Source of the DNA: Urechis unicinctus
Lineage: Eukaryota; Annelida; Polychaeta; Xenopneusta; Urechidae
DNA: 64,000 nt
Assembly (NCBI GenBank): GCA_034190875.2
Contig: CM067356.1
Location: 69,418,527 to 69,482,526 of the forward strand
Reading direction: 5' to 3'
The notes under the pieces were generated by a model. The model made no database searches, had not been told where the DNA came from, and saw nothing but the letters and a program-made list of their open reading frames with translations. A program made the position numbers and the translations under genes. This document shows positions 39,308 to 53,450 of this stretch, piece after piece (position 1 is the stretch's first letter; the number at the start of each line of letters is the position of its first letter).

Positions 39308-39456
39308 CGTAGCCAGTCTTGTTAAATAGACACTGTGGTTCACGCAGGTGTATTAAAACATAAATCATTCAGTTCACATGTGAATATCGTCTCACAAGTG
39401 TAGCATGCATATATAGTATATATATGCGTACATAATTTCATTGGGTGTCCGAAATG
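39308..39456 (+). repeat. diverged direct repeat with TATA-like core, copy 2
   Basis: Second copy of the element above, 1.1 kb before the sulfotransferase start. It could be a duplicated promoter-like segment or a decayed repeat. Confidence 0.6.
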
Positions 39457-40543
39457 TTAAACTTGTGGCATAAATTTACAATGGCCAAAATACTGCTGGA
39501 AACGCGCAATACAATATTCCTTGGTGAAACCATTTTAAAATACGACGATCTTTATGCAATCGTTATGGGCATTATTGACAAGATGTACCTTTGTTCAGAT
39601 CGTACTTCACAGGGCCTGTTGGGTGGAGCTTGGAAAACGAGTACGCTACACTAATATAAATAGTGTCTTTCACAGTTGGTGTTGTGTTGGGAAAAAAAGA
39701 TGCACACGAATCATGTAAAAGATAGGTAAGTTGAGTGGCAGAGCAGTGCCTTGGGATTGCCTGTTCAAAATCACAGATTTACTGTATAGGCAAGGACGAT
39801 TACATCGAGTTATACAACTAACTGCGTGTCTTACCGTTGGTGCAGTCCTTTGCGTGCCACTGACTCATGAACAAAGCGGGAAGTTAATTGTTATCACATT
39901 AGCGCTATCTCAGTAACTGATCATTGAAAATATATCATTGCGCGGACGGATCTCACCAGGTTTGAAATATTTTCTTGTTCCGTACTTTGTCATGTGTTTT
40001 TGGTCTGTGTCTGTATAATATCGGGAACGCGAAGCTAAAATCAATACAATCAGCCTATGAAAAGGTCACTACTTACCTTTTAAACCGCGACTAGTTTCGC
40101 TGTATGAGGGAAAATATTGATTACCCAAGCTACGTGCAAATGATGAAGCAACACATGTTCGTTAATTATGTGTCAATAATTGATTTTCGGGACAATTCTA
40201 AATGGTATTTGCAAGATACCATTTAATGCAGACCTATTGATGCAGCTTCGTGAAATAACTCGGTGTTAGACCAGTCGTGCTTGGCTGTGCCATAGAGCAG
40301 TCGACAGGTACTTTGCAGAAAGTTGGGGACAGCTACATTTCAGTAAGTCAGATATGTTTTCAGCCAACAATCCTGTCTTAGCTGATTTCACTACGGATAT
40401 TCATCATATTCATTTTTGTCATAATTCTTGCAATGCACTGTACTAGTGAATCGGGGAAGGGTACAAATTCGATTTCCAATATGTGTACATACGCTTTAAA
40501 GACTATAGACAAGGCGATCTATATATAATTCGTTTTCTTTATC

Positions 40544-41908
40544 ATGACTCGGATATTTTGGTTAGTGCATAATAGCCCCATTGTGCAGATTATGAGTCAA
40601 ATGAGAAACGGCACAAGATCCCTGACTGCCGTTACATTGACCCTGCTATCGTTTTACCTGCTTTATGCGTCACATGAAGCCTTGACAATAACAGAGGAGA
40701 ATGTCGGTGAGCATTAAGTATAATGAATTAGCAATAATATAAAGTTTACCACGACGGGTAGTGTTCGCCCCAAACATACTAGTACAAACATGCAAATGTG
40801 TTGGATCTAGTCGGCACTCTCGGCGCCTACTTTTACTTTTGACAGATATTAATCACAGCGTTAATAGAGTAATCCTGTAGAGCCGTTCTCAAATTGCTAT
40901 ACTTAGACCCGCTTATTGCCTTTTATTTTAAGCTCCTGTGACAGAAGATGCAAGAGAAGAAATGAATGCCAGACATCAGTTGATCCTTGAAAACACACCA
41001 GACGAAGGAAAACACAAACAACATGGGAACGGATTGGCAACAGCCTCACCAGTTAAAGCAACGGTCCGCCAAACAAGCATAGCTGCCGAACACTCAGTCG
41101 ATTCGAGGGTAGAAATCAACAAAAAGGTTATTAAGTACACCTCGGCAACTCCTAGTTCTCTGAGCAACTGGCTAGTAGAGCAAAAGAGCAGGATCTCGCA
41201 TGTTGAAAACTTGTGTAAGTCATTGAACTACTCAGCTTATAATTTTCGTCGAGCCAATATTCTTGTGAATGACAGAGATCAGGTCATGCTCTGTTACATC
41301 CCTAAAGTTGGGTGCACCACATGGAAAACAATACGTTGGGAAATGGAAGCAAAACACTAGAAATCCACGACTATATTCATTCATCCAAAAATGTTGGCTA
41401 CCATTTTCTTCGTAAAGATGAACTTGACTCGAAGGCAAACTACACTAAGTTCATGTTCGTGCGAGATCCCAAGGAACGGCTTGTTTCACTTTACAGAAGC
41501 CTTTCTTACATTAAAATGAGAAGATTAAGTCCCAATTGTACTTTCCAACGATTCATCAATTACGTTTTGCATTGCCCGTACTTAAATGAGCATTATGACC
41601 CATACCAGGTACTTTGTGAACCCTGCAATTATCATTATGATTTTATCGGAAAGTATGAGACATTCCAAGAAGATTCGCAATACCTTCTTCGTCACCTGCT
41701 CAACAAAACTATGGAGGAAGCCATTTCCTTTGTTCCGTTGTTAAACTCGAGCAACGGTACAACATCGGATTTGATCACGGACCAATTGTGGGCAACAATA
41801 CCAGACCCTTTACTTGAAGAGTTTGAGGCAAAATATAGCATAGATTTTGAGATGTTTCATTACCAAAAGAAAGGAAAAGACAATGCAGTTGGACGCATTA
41901 CACAATGA
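40544..41908 (+). pseudogene. carbohydrate sulfotransferase with 7-nt deletion
   Basis: Same Sulfotransfer_2 family as the 27.6-kb copy, with the complete 5' half. Exon 1 (ATG 40544, or in-frame 40592, to 40706) encodes a short N-terminus and a hydrophobic anchor (SLTAVTLTLLSFYLLYA), the type II topology expected of Golgi sulfotransferases. After a phase-1 intron (CG|GTGAGC ... TTTTAAG), exon 2 starts at 40933 and carries a stem region, the PAPS loop [10 protein letters not shown], then loses frame near 41325. ACAATACGTTGGG replaces the other copy's ACAATATTATCAACGCTGGG (7 nt missing), giving a stop at 41360. The catalytic remainder ([27 protein letters not shown]) is open in the new frame to 41908. 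Either a recent pseudogene or a local assembly error. AATAAA at 42092. Confidence 0.75.
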
Positions 41909-42091
41909 TGCCACTCGGTTAAAAGGTGCCCAAAAATATGACATCCATCTGAATGTGGATTATTAATTGCAATCCGCTAGGATTTTATTACAGCTGAATG
42001 TGGCAATTCGGCTTTGTCGTACACATCTGTATGTACGGCTACGATTGTGTAATGATCACGTCACAATAACATGGGCACAGTCTATTTCATA

Positions 42092-42097
42092 AATAAA
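42092..42097 (+). terminator. polyadenylation signal, sulfotransferase copy 2
   Basis: AATAAA in TTTCATAAATAAACACTCCC, 184 bp after the last stop, conserved with the 28418 copy. Confidence 0.55.
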
Positions 42098-42680
42098 CAC
42101 TCCCGTTTTACACTTTCTATCTTGCAACAAATGTATACAACCAATTTATCATAGAAATTTTTATATGTTCTTTTCAATCGGAAATCATGTTCATACCATT
42201 AATTTTATATGCATTTGGTTAAGGAACGAACGACTATCAAATATGTAAGAAGAGCTCGTATACCACCATTTATCCATTCTAACAATGATATATGACCCAA
42301 GTTCTTTTTACAATTCCGTTACAATGTATTATGCCATGTAGGCATTTTAACTTTAAAGACCAGTCCAACTATATTCAAAAAGAACTATTATTCAGCAAAC
42401 GTCATGATATCCTTCTATAAACTAAATATAAACATAAGGGATGGGATTGCACAGCGGACATCGTGTGACTGTTCGAGAGAAGAAAACTGTTGAATAATAT
42501 TTGCAATACGAGAAGCAACGATCCTGATATTTTGCTCAACAACTTCAACTCAAACTTCGTGTTTAACTATTTCACGGACTAGGCAATGGAACAATCGACG
42601 TTTTAGTGCTGTAGCAATGTCACAACGCGTTAAGTTAGAAAATCAATAATAAAATGAGAGGGATGGGTTGCTACTATACA

Positions 42681-45600
42681 CAATCGTTGTATATTTCGTT
42701 CTCAGAGAGTAATGAAAAAGCTTGGATCATAATGTATATATGGTCTGGTCTGTGGACAAGGGTACATTAAAGGGACCAATTTCTGCCATCCAGGAAATTT
42801 TGTATGCGCGCGACCATAACCATCATTTGTCTACTACCTGTAGCTAACGACGAATGAATCATTAATGCTCCTGGCATTCCTTTTTAAATGGCGGGGAAAC
42901 AGCAACACGTTCATTAAAGTTCATAGACTTACGATATATGGCTTTGCACTACATCATATCACTGCTGCAAAGCACACAGAAAATTAGCGAATGACTGGAC
43001 CCGCTTGATCGGGTGAGACAAGAATAAAATGCTACAAGAGAGAAGGCAACATATACAATGGTGAATGATTGCACGGTTGTTCCGATCGTATTTCGAATGA
43101 TTCGTAGAGTCTGGTTGTGATCTAGACGATTGATTATATCGCTCTTCAAAATGAATAATGTTTGCCAATTCCCCCATATCGGATTGATTATTAGCTTTGG
43201 GCAATGCACTACTACCAAGTATAACTGATCGTGTGTGTCGGTTTATTCGGGTGAGTATCTATTGTATATACCTGTGCCCAAAACCCGGGCTTATATTCAT
43301 TTGATATTATTACAACTTAGGTTGATGTTATTACAAAATAGGATGACATAATTTTCTTGTCGCTAAGGGTCGATGCCTTACTATGCTTGTTATCATTGAT
43401 GTAATACACATCTAAAAAGACTATTCAGTTAGAGAATACATGGAACATTAACTCACTACCTGTTCTTCCATCTGTATTTTTTAGTATGCGGATGATACTT
43501 TTCATGTCAAAAATATTTAGCAGAAATAAGCAAAGGAAGCGTCCGTGAACAGATAATGTCTAGAACTTGTATATGAGTTAATACCGAATTATCATAACGG
43601 ACAACTATGGTTCGGTAAGGATGCCGATACATTCGACTACGTTAGCCTCCAGTATGATTAACAACGTTCGCTAACGGCTATGTGACCTAGACATTAAGCG
43701 GGATCTAAATATCGCACTGCCCAGAGACGGTACGTCGTTTCATGAGGTATATTACGCATATTTCTATTGATTTAATTTATATTAGCTTAATAATAGAGCA
43801 TTGACTACCATATGCACTGCCTGTCTTATGTGGTGCAATGTTAACATCCTCAAGGCTACGAATGGTTTGTTATCACGATATGACCGGCTAATTTGTCCGT
43901 CACCACTCTAATATCAATAAGTGGCACTCTTACCAATGCGCAGATATGGTGACAAATAATGACGCATCACCGAAAGCTCTAAGCCGTCAAGCCGCGAAAG
44001 TCACCTGCATATCAGACGCCAAAGCGTGCAATAAATATTGTTTAATTCCAGAACAAATTTTGTGAAATATGTGTTATCAATTAAACAGAACAAATAATAC
44101 ATCGACCCAACCTTTATCCTTCAGCTTCCACAAGGTGAAGAATCTTTGTTACCTTAGTCATTATTATACCTAGCACACCGTTAAACCGATCATTATATTA
44201 TTGAATTTTAACTAAGTTCAATATGATTACTTTTCTCTGCAATAAATTTTTTTCCCCGCAGATTACGCTATTGCTTGTACAAATGTTTCTGCTGTTCTCC
44301 AGACATTTCGCATGATTACATTTGCAGAAAGCAAAATATATGATCTGAAATGTACTAACCATAGAAAGTAGATATTTTCTATTGAAAGCATTTATGGCAA
44401 CTCGTGCGCTGCAGATATGAGCATGAATAGGATATAACGCTTAGCTGTACAACGGAACCCTTGATGGCTCTTTGAATTCTACGACATGAAAAATATTACG
44501 ATCAAAGTGCAGTTTACTTTGAATTGAAGAGTACTCAAACACCTCTTGTTTGTAATGCATTGTCCATTTGGCTAATTCTGGCTAACAGTTGCCTTTTGCA
44601 TGAATATCACCTATGCTTGATGCATCCCCAACCTCTGAATTATAAATGTATTAATGATGCGGCTAAAATCATGTGGGCAGGAGTCGATTTGATATATCAT
44701 CTCGTTGTAGCATTGCCACCTTGTATCTTCTTTAAAGACAACAAACATTTTACGGAACACTCGGTTGGAATTAATTTCACTTATCCTATTGCGCGAACCT
44801 ATGCGTAAGCATTATTATAGCACAACCGTAAGCGATCCGGAACCTTTCATGTTTCCTTTGGTATGCAAATTTATCCAATACATCCAATCGCCATAGTTAA
44901 TTCTTATGAAAGGGTCACATGTCTTTGGCTTAATCTATAAAATGATTTTTTTTCACAAACGGAGTGCAGAGAGAAAACAATATTTCTCCCCTTAAATCCT
45001 CTTTCTCTGCTTTAGCAAGCCGGATATATTGTTTTGTTCGCGCTTGTCTATACTTAAACTTGATACGTATGCAAGAGGTGGCATACAATAAACTATGTAT
45101 CTCTGTTACTCATTGTACGTGCAGGATATGTGAGGATAATTAAACTTAATGAGATGTTTACCTGCCTCAGAGTGGAGCTTGACAAGCACTCATTTACACA
45201 TCATGCCTTGCTTGTCTTGGCATAATGCGCCATATGTGTTCTTCACTTTCATGTCGCAGAAAAACAGCATTAATTGAGGGATAAACTTTTCAGAAATGCT
45301 TATTCATATATTATATGTATGGTAAATCGAAGCCTTGATGAAACTAAAGCTCTCAGGCTTGTACATAATGCTGTAGTCGTTGAACAGTACCAACAACATC
45401 ATCAACCAACATTCTTGGTGTCTTTTAAAAGGCACACTGAACAGCGTGAATAGTCAAACGCGGGGGTATTTACACTCTGCATTATCACGTCTTTACTAGA
45501 TATGCGATATCTATAAAAAGTAATGTCTACAGTCATTTATTTATGAATGGTCAATAAATATATCCCAGACATGCCATACAGGATTGGCGTCACGACTTTC

Positions 45601-45870
45601 ACTCTTGAATAGATGTAAAGAATGGTTTGCGCACTATGCACTTATTCCTCGTCATTTCTCACATAACGTAGCAGCATAAGATCGATCATGTTTCCTGAAT
45701 TAGACCTAACAAACTACTTCAGTTGTACTACATCAAAATCATGTGCGTCATAAAATTTATGCCCTACACCATAAAGAATGACATCATCGGGTTGAATAAT
45801 GACATCGTCGGGAAATCCGTATGACTGCCATAGTCAACTCAAGCGGAGCCAATAGATGATTGCTTTCGTT
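42681..45870. other. intergenic, no gene recognised
   Basis: Frames of at most 94 codons (44524-44808) with no motifs. Nothing supportable. Confidence 0.5.
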
Positions 45871-45875
45871 TCGGA

Positions 45876-46195
45876 TTGGCAAGTAATCAATTCTTAGTCA
45901 GCCTTCCCCTTTCAGTATTTGTAGCGCCTCCCAGGCTAGAGTACCTTAATGGCAACGGTTTAGCAGTAGGTGGTCTCTTAATTTGCAATTGCGAGTCTGT
46001 GGCAGAATTGTATGTCTCAAGAGGTGCCATTCAAACGAGGCAATCAATGATATTTCTGATTGCCTTTCCACAGATTTCTGTCTCCGGGTAAAACACGCTA
46101 ATTATGAAGCTGCAGTCGATCAATCGATTTCGTTTGTGGCGTCCAGCATATGGAATTGTCGAATATATGAAAGCAATTTTTGCACACGATGCTGA
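45876..46195 (+). pseudogene. possible LRR C-terminal cap fragment
   Basis: The frame from 45876 reads NQFLVSLPLSVFVAPPRLEY, LNGNGLAVGGLLICNCESVA, then ELYVSRGAI. It resembles a last leucine-rich repeat followed by the CxC of an LRRCT cap. Two further cysteines (DCLSTDFC) lie in another frame just downstream. No upstream repeats, no splice partners. Could be a stray relic of an LRR gene such as the one at 348-1273, or chance. Confidence 0.3.
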
Positions 46196-49100
46196 AAAAT
46201 GATGACCGATTCATGAGGCGCTATACACGCACAGACACAGAAACGCTATGTTAACAGTTATTACATATGATATATCTAATGCGTTTAATGCAGTGTACAT
46301 AATTTTGTTGGTGCATTGGGTGTCACCCATGCTGTTATTGATTATATGGTTGCTGTATTTTCTCGTTGTATCATGTTTCCCCAGTAATTAGTCGAAATAT
46401 TCGAACCAAGTTGTATAAAAAATTATAGTGATTGATGCGATATTGTACACATCAATGCACTAATGTTTAATTATGTGGATGTCAATCGGATATTTGAATA
46501 TGTACATTGAAGTCCTTTTGCAAATGGGAACATTGCAATTAATAACATGAAAACTGCTGTTTGTATGTCTGCATTTCGCCAATCGCCGGTCTTTTTTCCC
46601 AATCCTCGGCTGTAACGACCCTGAATACGTGAGTAATCATCAAACGCCAATCTAATCACAACTACAAGGATAGTAATAGGAAGCAATCAGAACACACGTG
46701 TGTCCCAGTTGAAGACGAGGTAATCACCTGCAGTCTGGAATCATAATGTTGACACGTAAATTGATCAAGTGCAATACACCATGAGAAATGCGATTCCCTT
46801 CCGTAGTTTCTAGGAAACATATCCCATTTAAATGTCGAATTTAGGATGCATTCAGTTTCTATAATTTTATTCTCTATTTCATTATTTTTACCAGCATTAG
46901 AAGTCTAGCTTCTTTCAGACAAAATGTATCTTCTAAATGAGTCAAGTTTTGAATTAGGATTTTCTGCCACCTCTTTGTATGAGTTGTAAAGCAAAGCCTA
47001 TCGTGCCATTCATTCCGTAAGATATGCCAATATATTTATTTCTATCATTCTATTTACACTTTCGAATTGCAAGTATAATATGTTGTTGTTTTGTATAATA
47101 TTTGTCTTCTCAAGCTTTTCCGGAACACAAGTTTATCCCACCTTTGGGTAAGGCTTAGATATTATTATTTGTCCTTCTATTGCGCATTCTTTTTACTTCA
47201 ATTCACAAACACGGTTTGCAGGTGTACAGGTAAATGAAGGACTACGTTTCCAAACCAATGTTGGTTTATTTTCTTTTCCAATCCACAAGCAGAACACAAG
47301 GTAGAAGTAAGTGAGTCTCTTTTGAATCATATCTTGAAGTTGAAGAGAGTCAGTCTCTTTTGGAGTCTTGCTGTCTTCCTTCTGACTTCTGTGACTTCTG
47401 TGAGACTTCTGTGTGGGTGCGCTTGTTGTTGTTCTAATGTACGCTAGGATTGGCTTAACCGACTTCATATAAGGGAATGGATAATTGACCATACTAGAGC
47501 TACCTCCCCATACAACGCATTCCGATGGTATACATCATTCACGGGATTCTGAGGTGAAAGGGATCCTGAGGTGAGGGTAATTGCATTGCAGATAAAACAA
47601 AGCCAATCGGTTGGGATAGGGGATTGAAATGCTAACAAACATCACTCACACTACCATGGTCAGACACAAAGGGAAAAACATTACTCCCTAGTAACCAGGA
47701 ACATTCCCTGGTAACCAAGATGAGTAGGCAACTGTGCAGATAAAAATAGATCTACATATAGCAACAACATCGCGCTAATTCCTGCCCACCAATCTCGTCC
47801 TAAATTACTTTCCCAACCGGCAGCCATATTCGTCATAAATAAATAAATAAATTACTTCGAACCAATTAAAGTACGAAATCCCATTAACAAATCAAAACCG
47901 GATCGTTACAAAGTTCTATGTTATATTGGCTTTCTTCCTCCCGAACGCAAAACCAACTTTCGTTAGAATAATTCGACCAACCATTGATAATGAGCTTACG
48001 GATAATGCTTGAATTTGATTGTATGAGCAGTCTTTGTTTGAGATGGAAGCAGGTATACGAAGAGTGCATGTCACACTCTCATTGTGTATCATGGCAACGG
48101 CAACGAATATTCTACCAATTCATGCTACTTTCACCATTGTATAGCATGCACTAAATATAGGTAAACTCCATGGTATATACATCCTCGAAGTCTTCTCGAG
48201 ATTGCCTGCGCAATCTACCAATAGTTTTCTTCGTTCAGGAAGCAATGTGTAGATTTAGGAGTATTCGTCAACCATTGATATTAAATCACCGACCTTCTTT
48301 GATTCATTGAAACTTACTGGCAACGAGTCATAAATCACTAATTCGCTGTTGCTCATGAAATCCTTAAGAAATCAATCACCCGGGACACCGTGACCGCAAA
48401 GTGCGAATGGTTTTTATAAGGGATAGTTTTCTAATCACAGAAAATAGAGAGCATGAATCCATTAGACAGGTTCCCATATCGTGAGAACTTGCATATTTCA
48501 TACAATAAGTGCCAAAAACACTTTGAAGGTAATATACATGGCACAGTTTTTCAGTTGGATATTAAGGAAACATCGGCTCCAAGGCGCCACACTAGTCTGT
48601 GTTCCATACTCCAGGGTCTAATCTTCATGACAGCCCCTCCTTGACCAATAATCGCAAGAGTTGTGACCAGGATTGGCCTTATTTTCGCGCGTCTGGCTAA
48701 TGATACTGGCTTGTGATACACATCCTCGGTTTTATGTGACGTCATCTACATTGCTGCGATCTGCGTCAAATGCGAGCACCAACGACATATTCAATCTAAT
48801 TGCTCTTATTATACAGAAATTGATTCAATTCAAATAATACTCATCACTGTAGTGTTTTATAGATTGTGGCTTTATTGATTAAATGACGCAGTAATATAAA
48901 TATTCAAGTGGACCGTGATATTAAATAATAATCCATATTTTAGTTCTGTATTTAAATTCCTGGTCATTCATAATTGATAATGTGTTAAACTTAAACGGCC
49001 ACATCATAGCCTATTCAGCCGATTCCACCACTGACTAATGTTGATATCCTAACAGTATACACTCCTCATACTTGACAAAGTATCGTCGCTATAAATCTGC

Positions 49101-52100
49101 ACATCACTCTATATTCATGCACGACACTATAAGCGCTACAGAATAAAAACGAGAGCATCTTAGGTTTAACAGCCATTATGGATATTACCAGTTACAATGC
49201 TGATTGATATGCATGTATCGTACCGTTCCCAACCACATATCTCGTTCCTGATATTGTGGCAATGAGTCGCTTATAGCGGATGAATCTATCAGCTTCGCTT
49301 GTGGTACACTTATTACAGCAAGTGGGTTTCATAAAATGGTAGCAGCACGCCCGACATGCTATTATTTATCTATCATTGCATACGTATGTACTCCATATAG
49401 GGATGAGAATGCATGCTGTATGATTGCTCACCCATTGCATGGTGTGGGCAAAGTAGTTTGTATTGTGGTCGGTGTTATTAATCGCATTCTAATTGCATTG
49501 GGAAACGACAGAGGGACATTACACAGGCAAGTGTTTGAAAAAGTAAGCAGGTTATGTGAATGACAGTGCATATGCATCATACACTGAGGGTGTTGAATAG
49601 TTCCCTATATGGAGGTAGCATACGGTCGCGTGATAGTGCAGCCCAATATGATAAACGCTAAGAACAATTCGATTCACGTCATAATGCTCGGTTGATATTA
49701 AGGTAGGTTGCGTTCATCATTTAGGAGAAGTAACTAAGAGTTTAGATGAGAATATATGTAGTCGGACGTCTATGGCTCTCTGCAGTTAATAACACTTGAA
49801 TGACTACTAGTTTCGCAGTATAATTTCATTGACAGACAGACCCCGATCATGTTTGAATCCCATTCAGGAGCCATGACATCTAAACACGAGTACGCTTCAA
49901 AGGGGCCGAACCTGAGAGAAACTGCAGACTACAATGTATTAATTGAACAATTACTCAGAAACATGTACTTTGCTCCCCAGCTTCACCATCATAAAGAATG
50001 GCAATGGCGAGAAGCAAAGCATCCCTGAAAGGATCACATTGGATCGCTGAGCGGCACACACCTTACAAGCAATCACTTTTGGTACTGCAGTTAACGTTAT
50101 TTCTGGGGCTTCATTTGATCGGATTGAGTATCCAAATCAAGATAAAACATATCACTTAATACAATAATGGAAGGTCAATTGGAAGTTTACTTTTTATGAT
50201 CATCAACCGATAGATTACAGTGATTGAAACATCATATGCTAAGTGATATGTGGTATGTCATCCAATTATCTTATTCATAACATGTAACCACACCGCAGTC
50301 CACACTATATGATACGTGAACTTTTACGGCTAACAAGAATTGATCCCCAGACTAAGTACATATTGAAAGCATACTTCCACAATCAATATTTACAGTATGT
50401 TTATTTATACATTTTCTCTGGTTGTTCTTCCGTACCATATGATATTATTATAGCTGAGAATATAAATTCTTATATAAAATTGCTTGCATCATCTGCTCCG
50501 GATTTATCCACTGATGGTGAACAATGGTTGATTTGCAGAGGCAAAACTTCCGAAAGGTGGTATTTCACTCATAAGATGCTTACCAAACACCTACATCAAA
50601 AACCGCAAGTTTGGGGCGCATGATATTTCAACAGAAACGCTAAAACGCTAAAACGCTAGAACATTTTACCTGCGATATCGTAACCTACCCTCCTATCTAA
50701 TATTTACATTCTTTTACCGATGGTGCAGAGATAAATTGTATCGTTTTTCGAAATCGAACTTCGAGTTGTTATCCAATTGTGCCCGACGAAAGGATCCTAA
50801 ATGATGTAATAAGTCCGTAAAACCTGATTTGTTTGACTTGGCTGTCACCTGGAGCAGTGTGGAAAAGTGTTTGGACTGCGCTATGCACACTGCGCAACTT
50901 TACATCTTATGCAGATCACTACATCGTGAACAGTGCACATGTTCACTTAGCACTGTGTTTCATACAACATGTACATTGAACTTAGCAATTACATGCCAAT
51001 GTCCGTTTCTCATTAGTTTTCCTATATACTTAATGTGTATAGTACAGACTGTTCCACTCTTGGTCTATATATTCGAGAAGCACACGATGCATGTCAATTT
51101 GCTAAAAGGCGAGTGACTGTACTCACAAATAATGCGGATCATGGCAAGTATATTTTTGTCCAGTGTTCTATGGTCGACAACAAAATTATTGCTACACAAG
51201 GCAGTTATGTTTTAGCTACCAGCAACCGGAAAACCTCTTCCACGTAGCTCTGTGTGAAACACAATCACCATCAAGTGTGCGGTTTCTGATCCATGGGTAT
51301 CACGACACAGTACGAGGACAAAAAACTGTAAGATACCAAATTGTCTTATTCTTGTGAACGTCATTCCATTGCCTCCTATTTGTTAACTGAAATGTGGCAG
51401 GTGGGTTAAGACCATGCTGCTTTGTCTGCTGAGTTTGCAAAAGCTTTTCGACCTACTTTGTGAATCATATTATTGTAGTCACTTTAATATAGGTTGGCTG
51501 CTGTGCATGCATGTACGCGTAGTACTCTCACACTCATCGTCTATAATGTTACCTTGTTTTGCCAGAAAGAGAAACAACTGACATGGAAATAGTATGTGAG
51601 TGGGTGTGCATGTGCGTAAGTACGCATGTGTGAGTGTGTGTATGTACGTAAGTGTGTGTGTGTTTGGGAAGAAGTTGAGCGTACTTCCCCACCATATGAA
51701 TTGTTGTTAGACTAAACAAATTGTTCTGTATGTAAAGGGACATGCTGACTTATTGTCTTGTTTGTTCATCTCTAAATCACTAAATACTCTATACCTAGAT
51801 TCATGTCAACAATCTTGTTTTTAGTTGTCATATGTGAATTAGTTATTTAGTATATGGGATTTCAATACGTCCATGGGGGCCTTTCAACGGCTACACGGGG
51901 AGATATGTACCTGTCATGTACACATAAATCAGTAGGTAGATAGACCAAGATGTGCTACCCAATCATCCAAATCGTCCAAAAGTATTTAAAGACAGATACA
52001 ATCATTTTTATTTGGATAATGTTTATTGATAAACTGTGATTGTTTCTTGAATGTGAAGTTTATCCAAATTTTAAATTTGTTGATTTTACCAAAAACTGTT

Positions 52101-53086
52101 AAGTTATCAGGCATCAATTAATGTATGATTCTGCATAGTCCGCATGCAAAAGCAAAGGCCTGGAAGATTATTTATAACATTCATCAAAATTTATATATTT
52201 CCTGTTAACATAGCTCCTAAACAATAATCTTGCTTTTAAGGGGAACAGTATTTAATCGATACATCACTTGTAATCAAGCTAGAAGAACCATAATGCTGGT
52301 ACAGGTTCAATTAAGTGCGTTTACAGTAACTCATTGTGTGTTTCCGGCGAACGATGAGGTGTGCCATTGAAAAGTAAAGAAGAACTGAGCTAAATGTGAT
52401 GTCCATATTGAAGTAAAAGCGGAACTGTATGAGTAACTGTAATACACAAATGGTGCCTAGAGGCTATCTTTGCCAGTCATCAAAAGGTTGATTAAGTTGT
52501 CATTCATTAAGATCGGTCAAACATTGTGTTGCTCTCCAACAAAGCCCATTTTTACACTTGCGTTGAACGTGAGAGTAATACTGCAAGCATACGGCGAGGT
52601 AACTGTATTGGTAAACACTGACTTTGTAATTGGATATACACTGGAATACTAGCGCCTTCAAAGCCACGCATAACCACAGGCTCCCATATTTACCGCCGTA
52701 TAGCTGAGAAAGTAAGCAATTAGACTCACAATCTAATATGGGATTTTATGAAAATATACAGTGGCTGGAAGGTCGTATTATTTCTTTTAAGTGTACAGCT
52801 TAATGCTTCCCATAGGATGTATTATGATGTTTAGATGTGCCCTAGATCAGCTGCTAATCCCATCATTGTGTTCTATGGTTCATAAGTGTAACATTTGTCC
52901 CTGCATCTATGCTGTTACCTGCCACAACTACATTAATTTGTGAAGCGGTCATCGAATCATTGCACAATAGTGTCGCTTGCATTAAATAATTTGGCCGATG
53001 CATTTATCCTCGTGTTTAACATTTTTTGCAGTCCTCGAAATTAACATCCTAAGCGTAGGATCCTCATTTCTTCCGTATTCGACCTC
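46196..53086. other. long intergenic stretch, no gene recognised
   Basis: Short frames only, for example 47492-47193 (-), 50309-50623 (+, 104 aa) and 50829-51116 (+). None carries a recognisable motif. A GT-rich imperfect microsatellite lies at 51595-51665, and a CTTCTGTGA triplication at about 47385-47415. Confidence 0.45.
51595..51665. repeat. imperfect (GT)n microsatellite
   Basis: GTGTGCATGTGCGTAAGTAC ... GTGTGTGTATGTACGTAAGT GTGTGTGTGT, with GTAAGTACG-type interruptions. Confidence 0.85.
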
Positions 53087-53186
53087 NNNNNNNNNNNNNN
53101 NNNNNNNNNNNNNNNNNNNNNNNNNNNNNNNNNNNNNNNNNNNNNNNNNNNNNNNNNNNNNNNNNNNNNNNNNNNNNNNNNNNNNN
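53087..53186. other. assembly gap (100 N)
   Basis: Exactly 100 N, placeholder for unknown sequence. The missing N-terminal part of the downstream CAP-IPT gene could lie in or beyond it. Confidence 0.98.
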
Positions 53187-53450
53187 CTTAGACTTAGTAT
53201 ATCATATTTATACTGAGGCTGCGCATGTTCAAGCGTAATAAAAAACGATATTCTTGACTAGTCTTTCACGTTTTTTTGAGTGTAAAGCCATGACACTTGT
53301 TCGAAGCTTGATTATTTCATATGCAATTATCGGTGCTTTTTCATAGCAAACTATTGGAAATTCCTGAATGAACTCATAAAATGTATTATAAATCAAGGGG
53401 CTGAGGTCTCCCTCAGGACGTCTACCTTATCTGGTTATAGTGAACTGAAA

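Larger units (their letters stand above)
36031..40543. other. intergenic upstream of sulfotransferase copy 2
   Basis: Only short frames without recognisable motifs. The one structured element is the diverged direct repeat 38986-39142 / 39308-39456. Confidence 0.5.

Noticed and set aside
53187-53240. Short similarity to sequence near 56506 just after the second gap
   Set aside because: Only about 13 exact bases in AT-rich sequence; not extended on either side.
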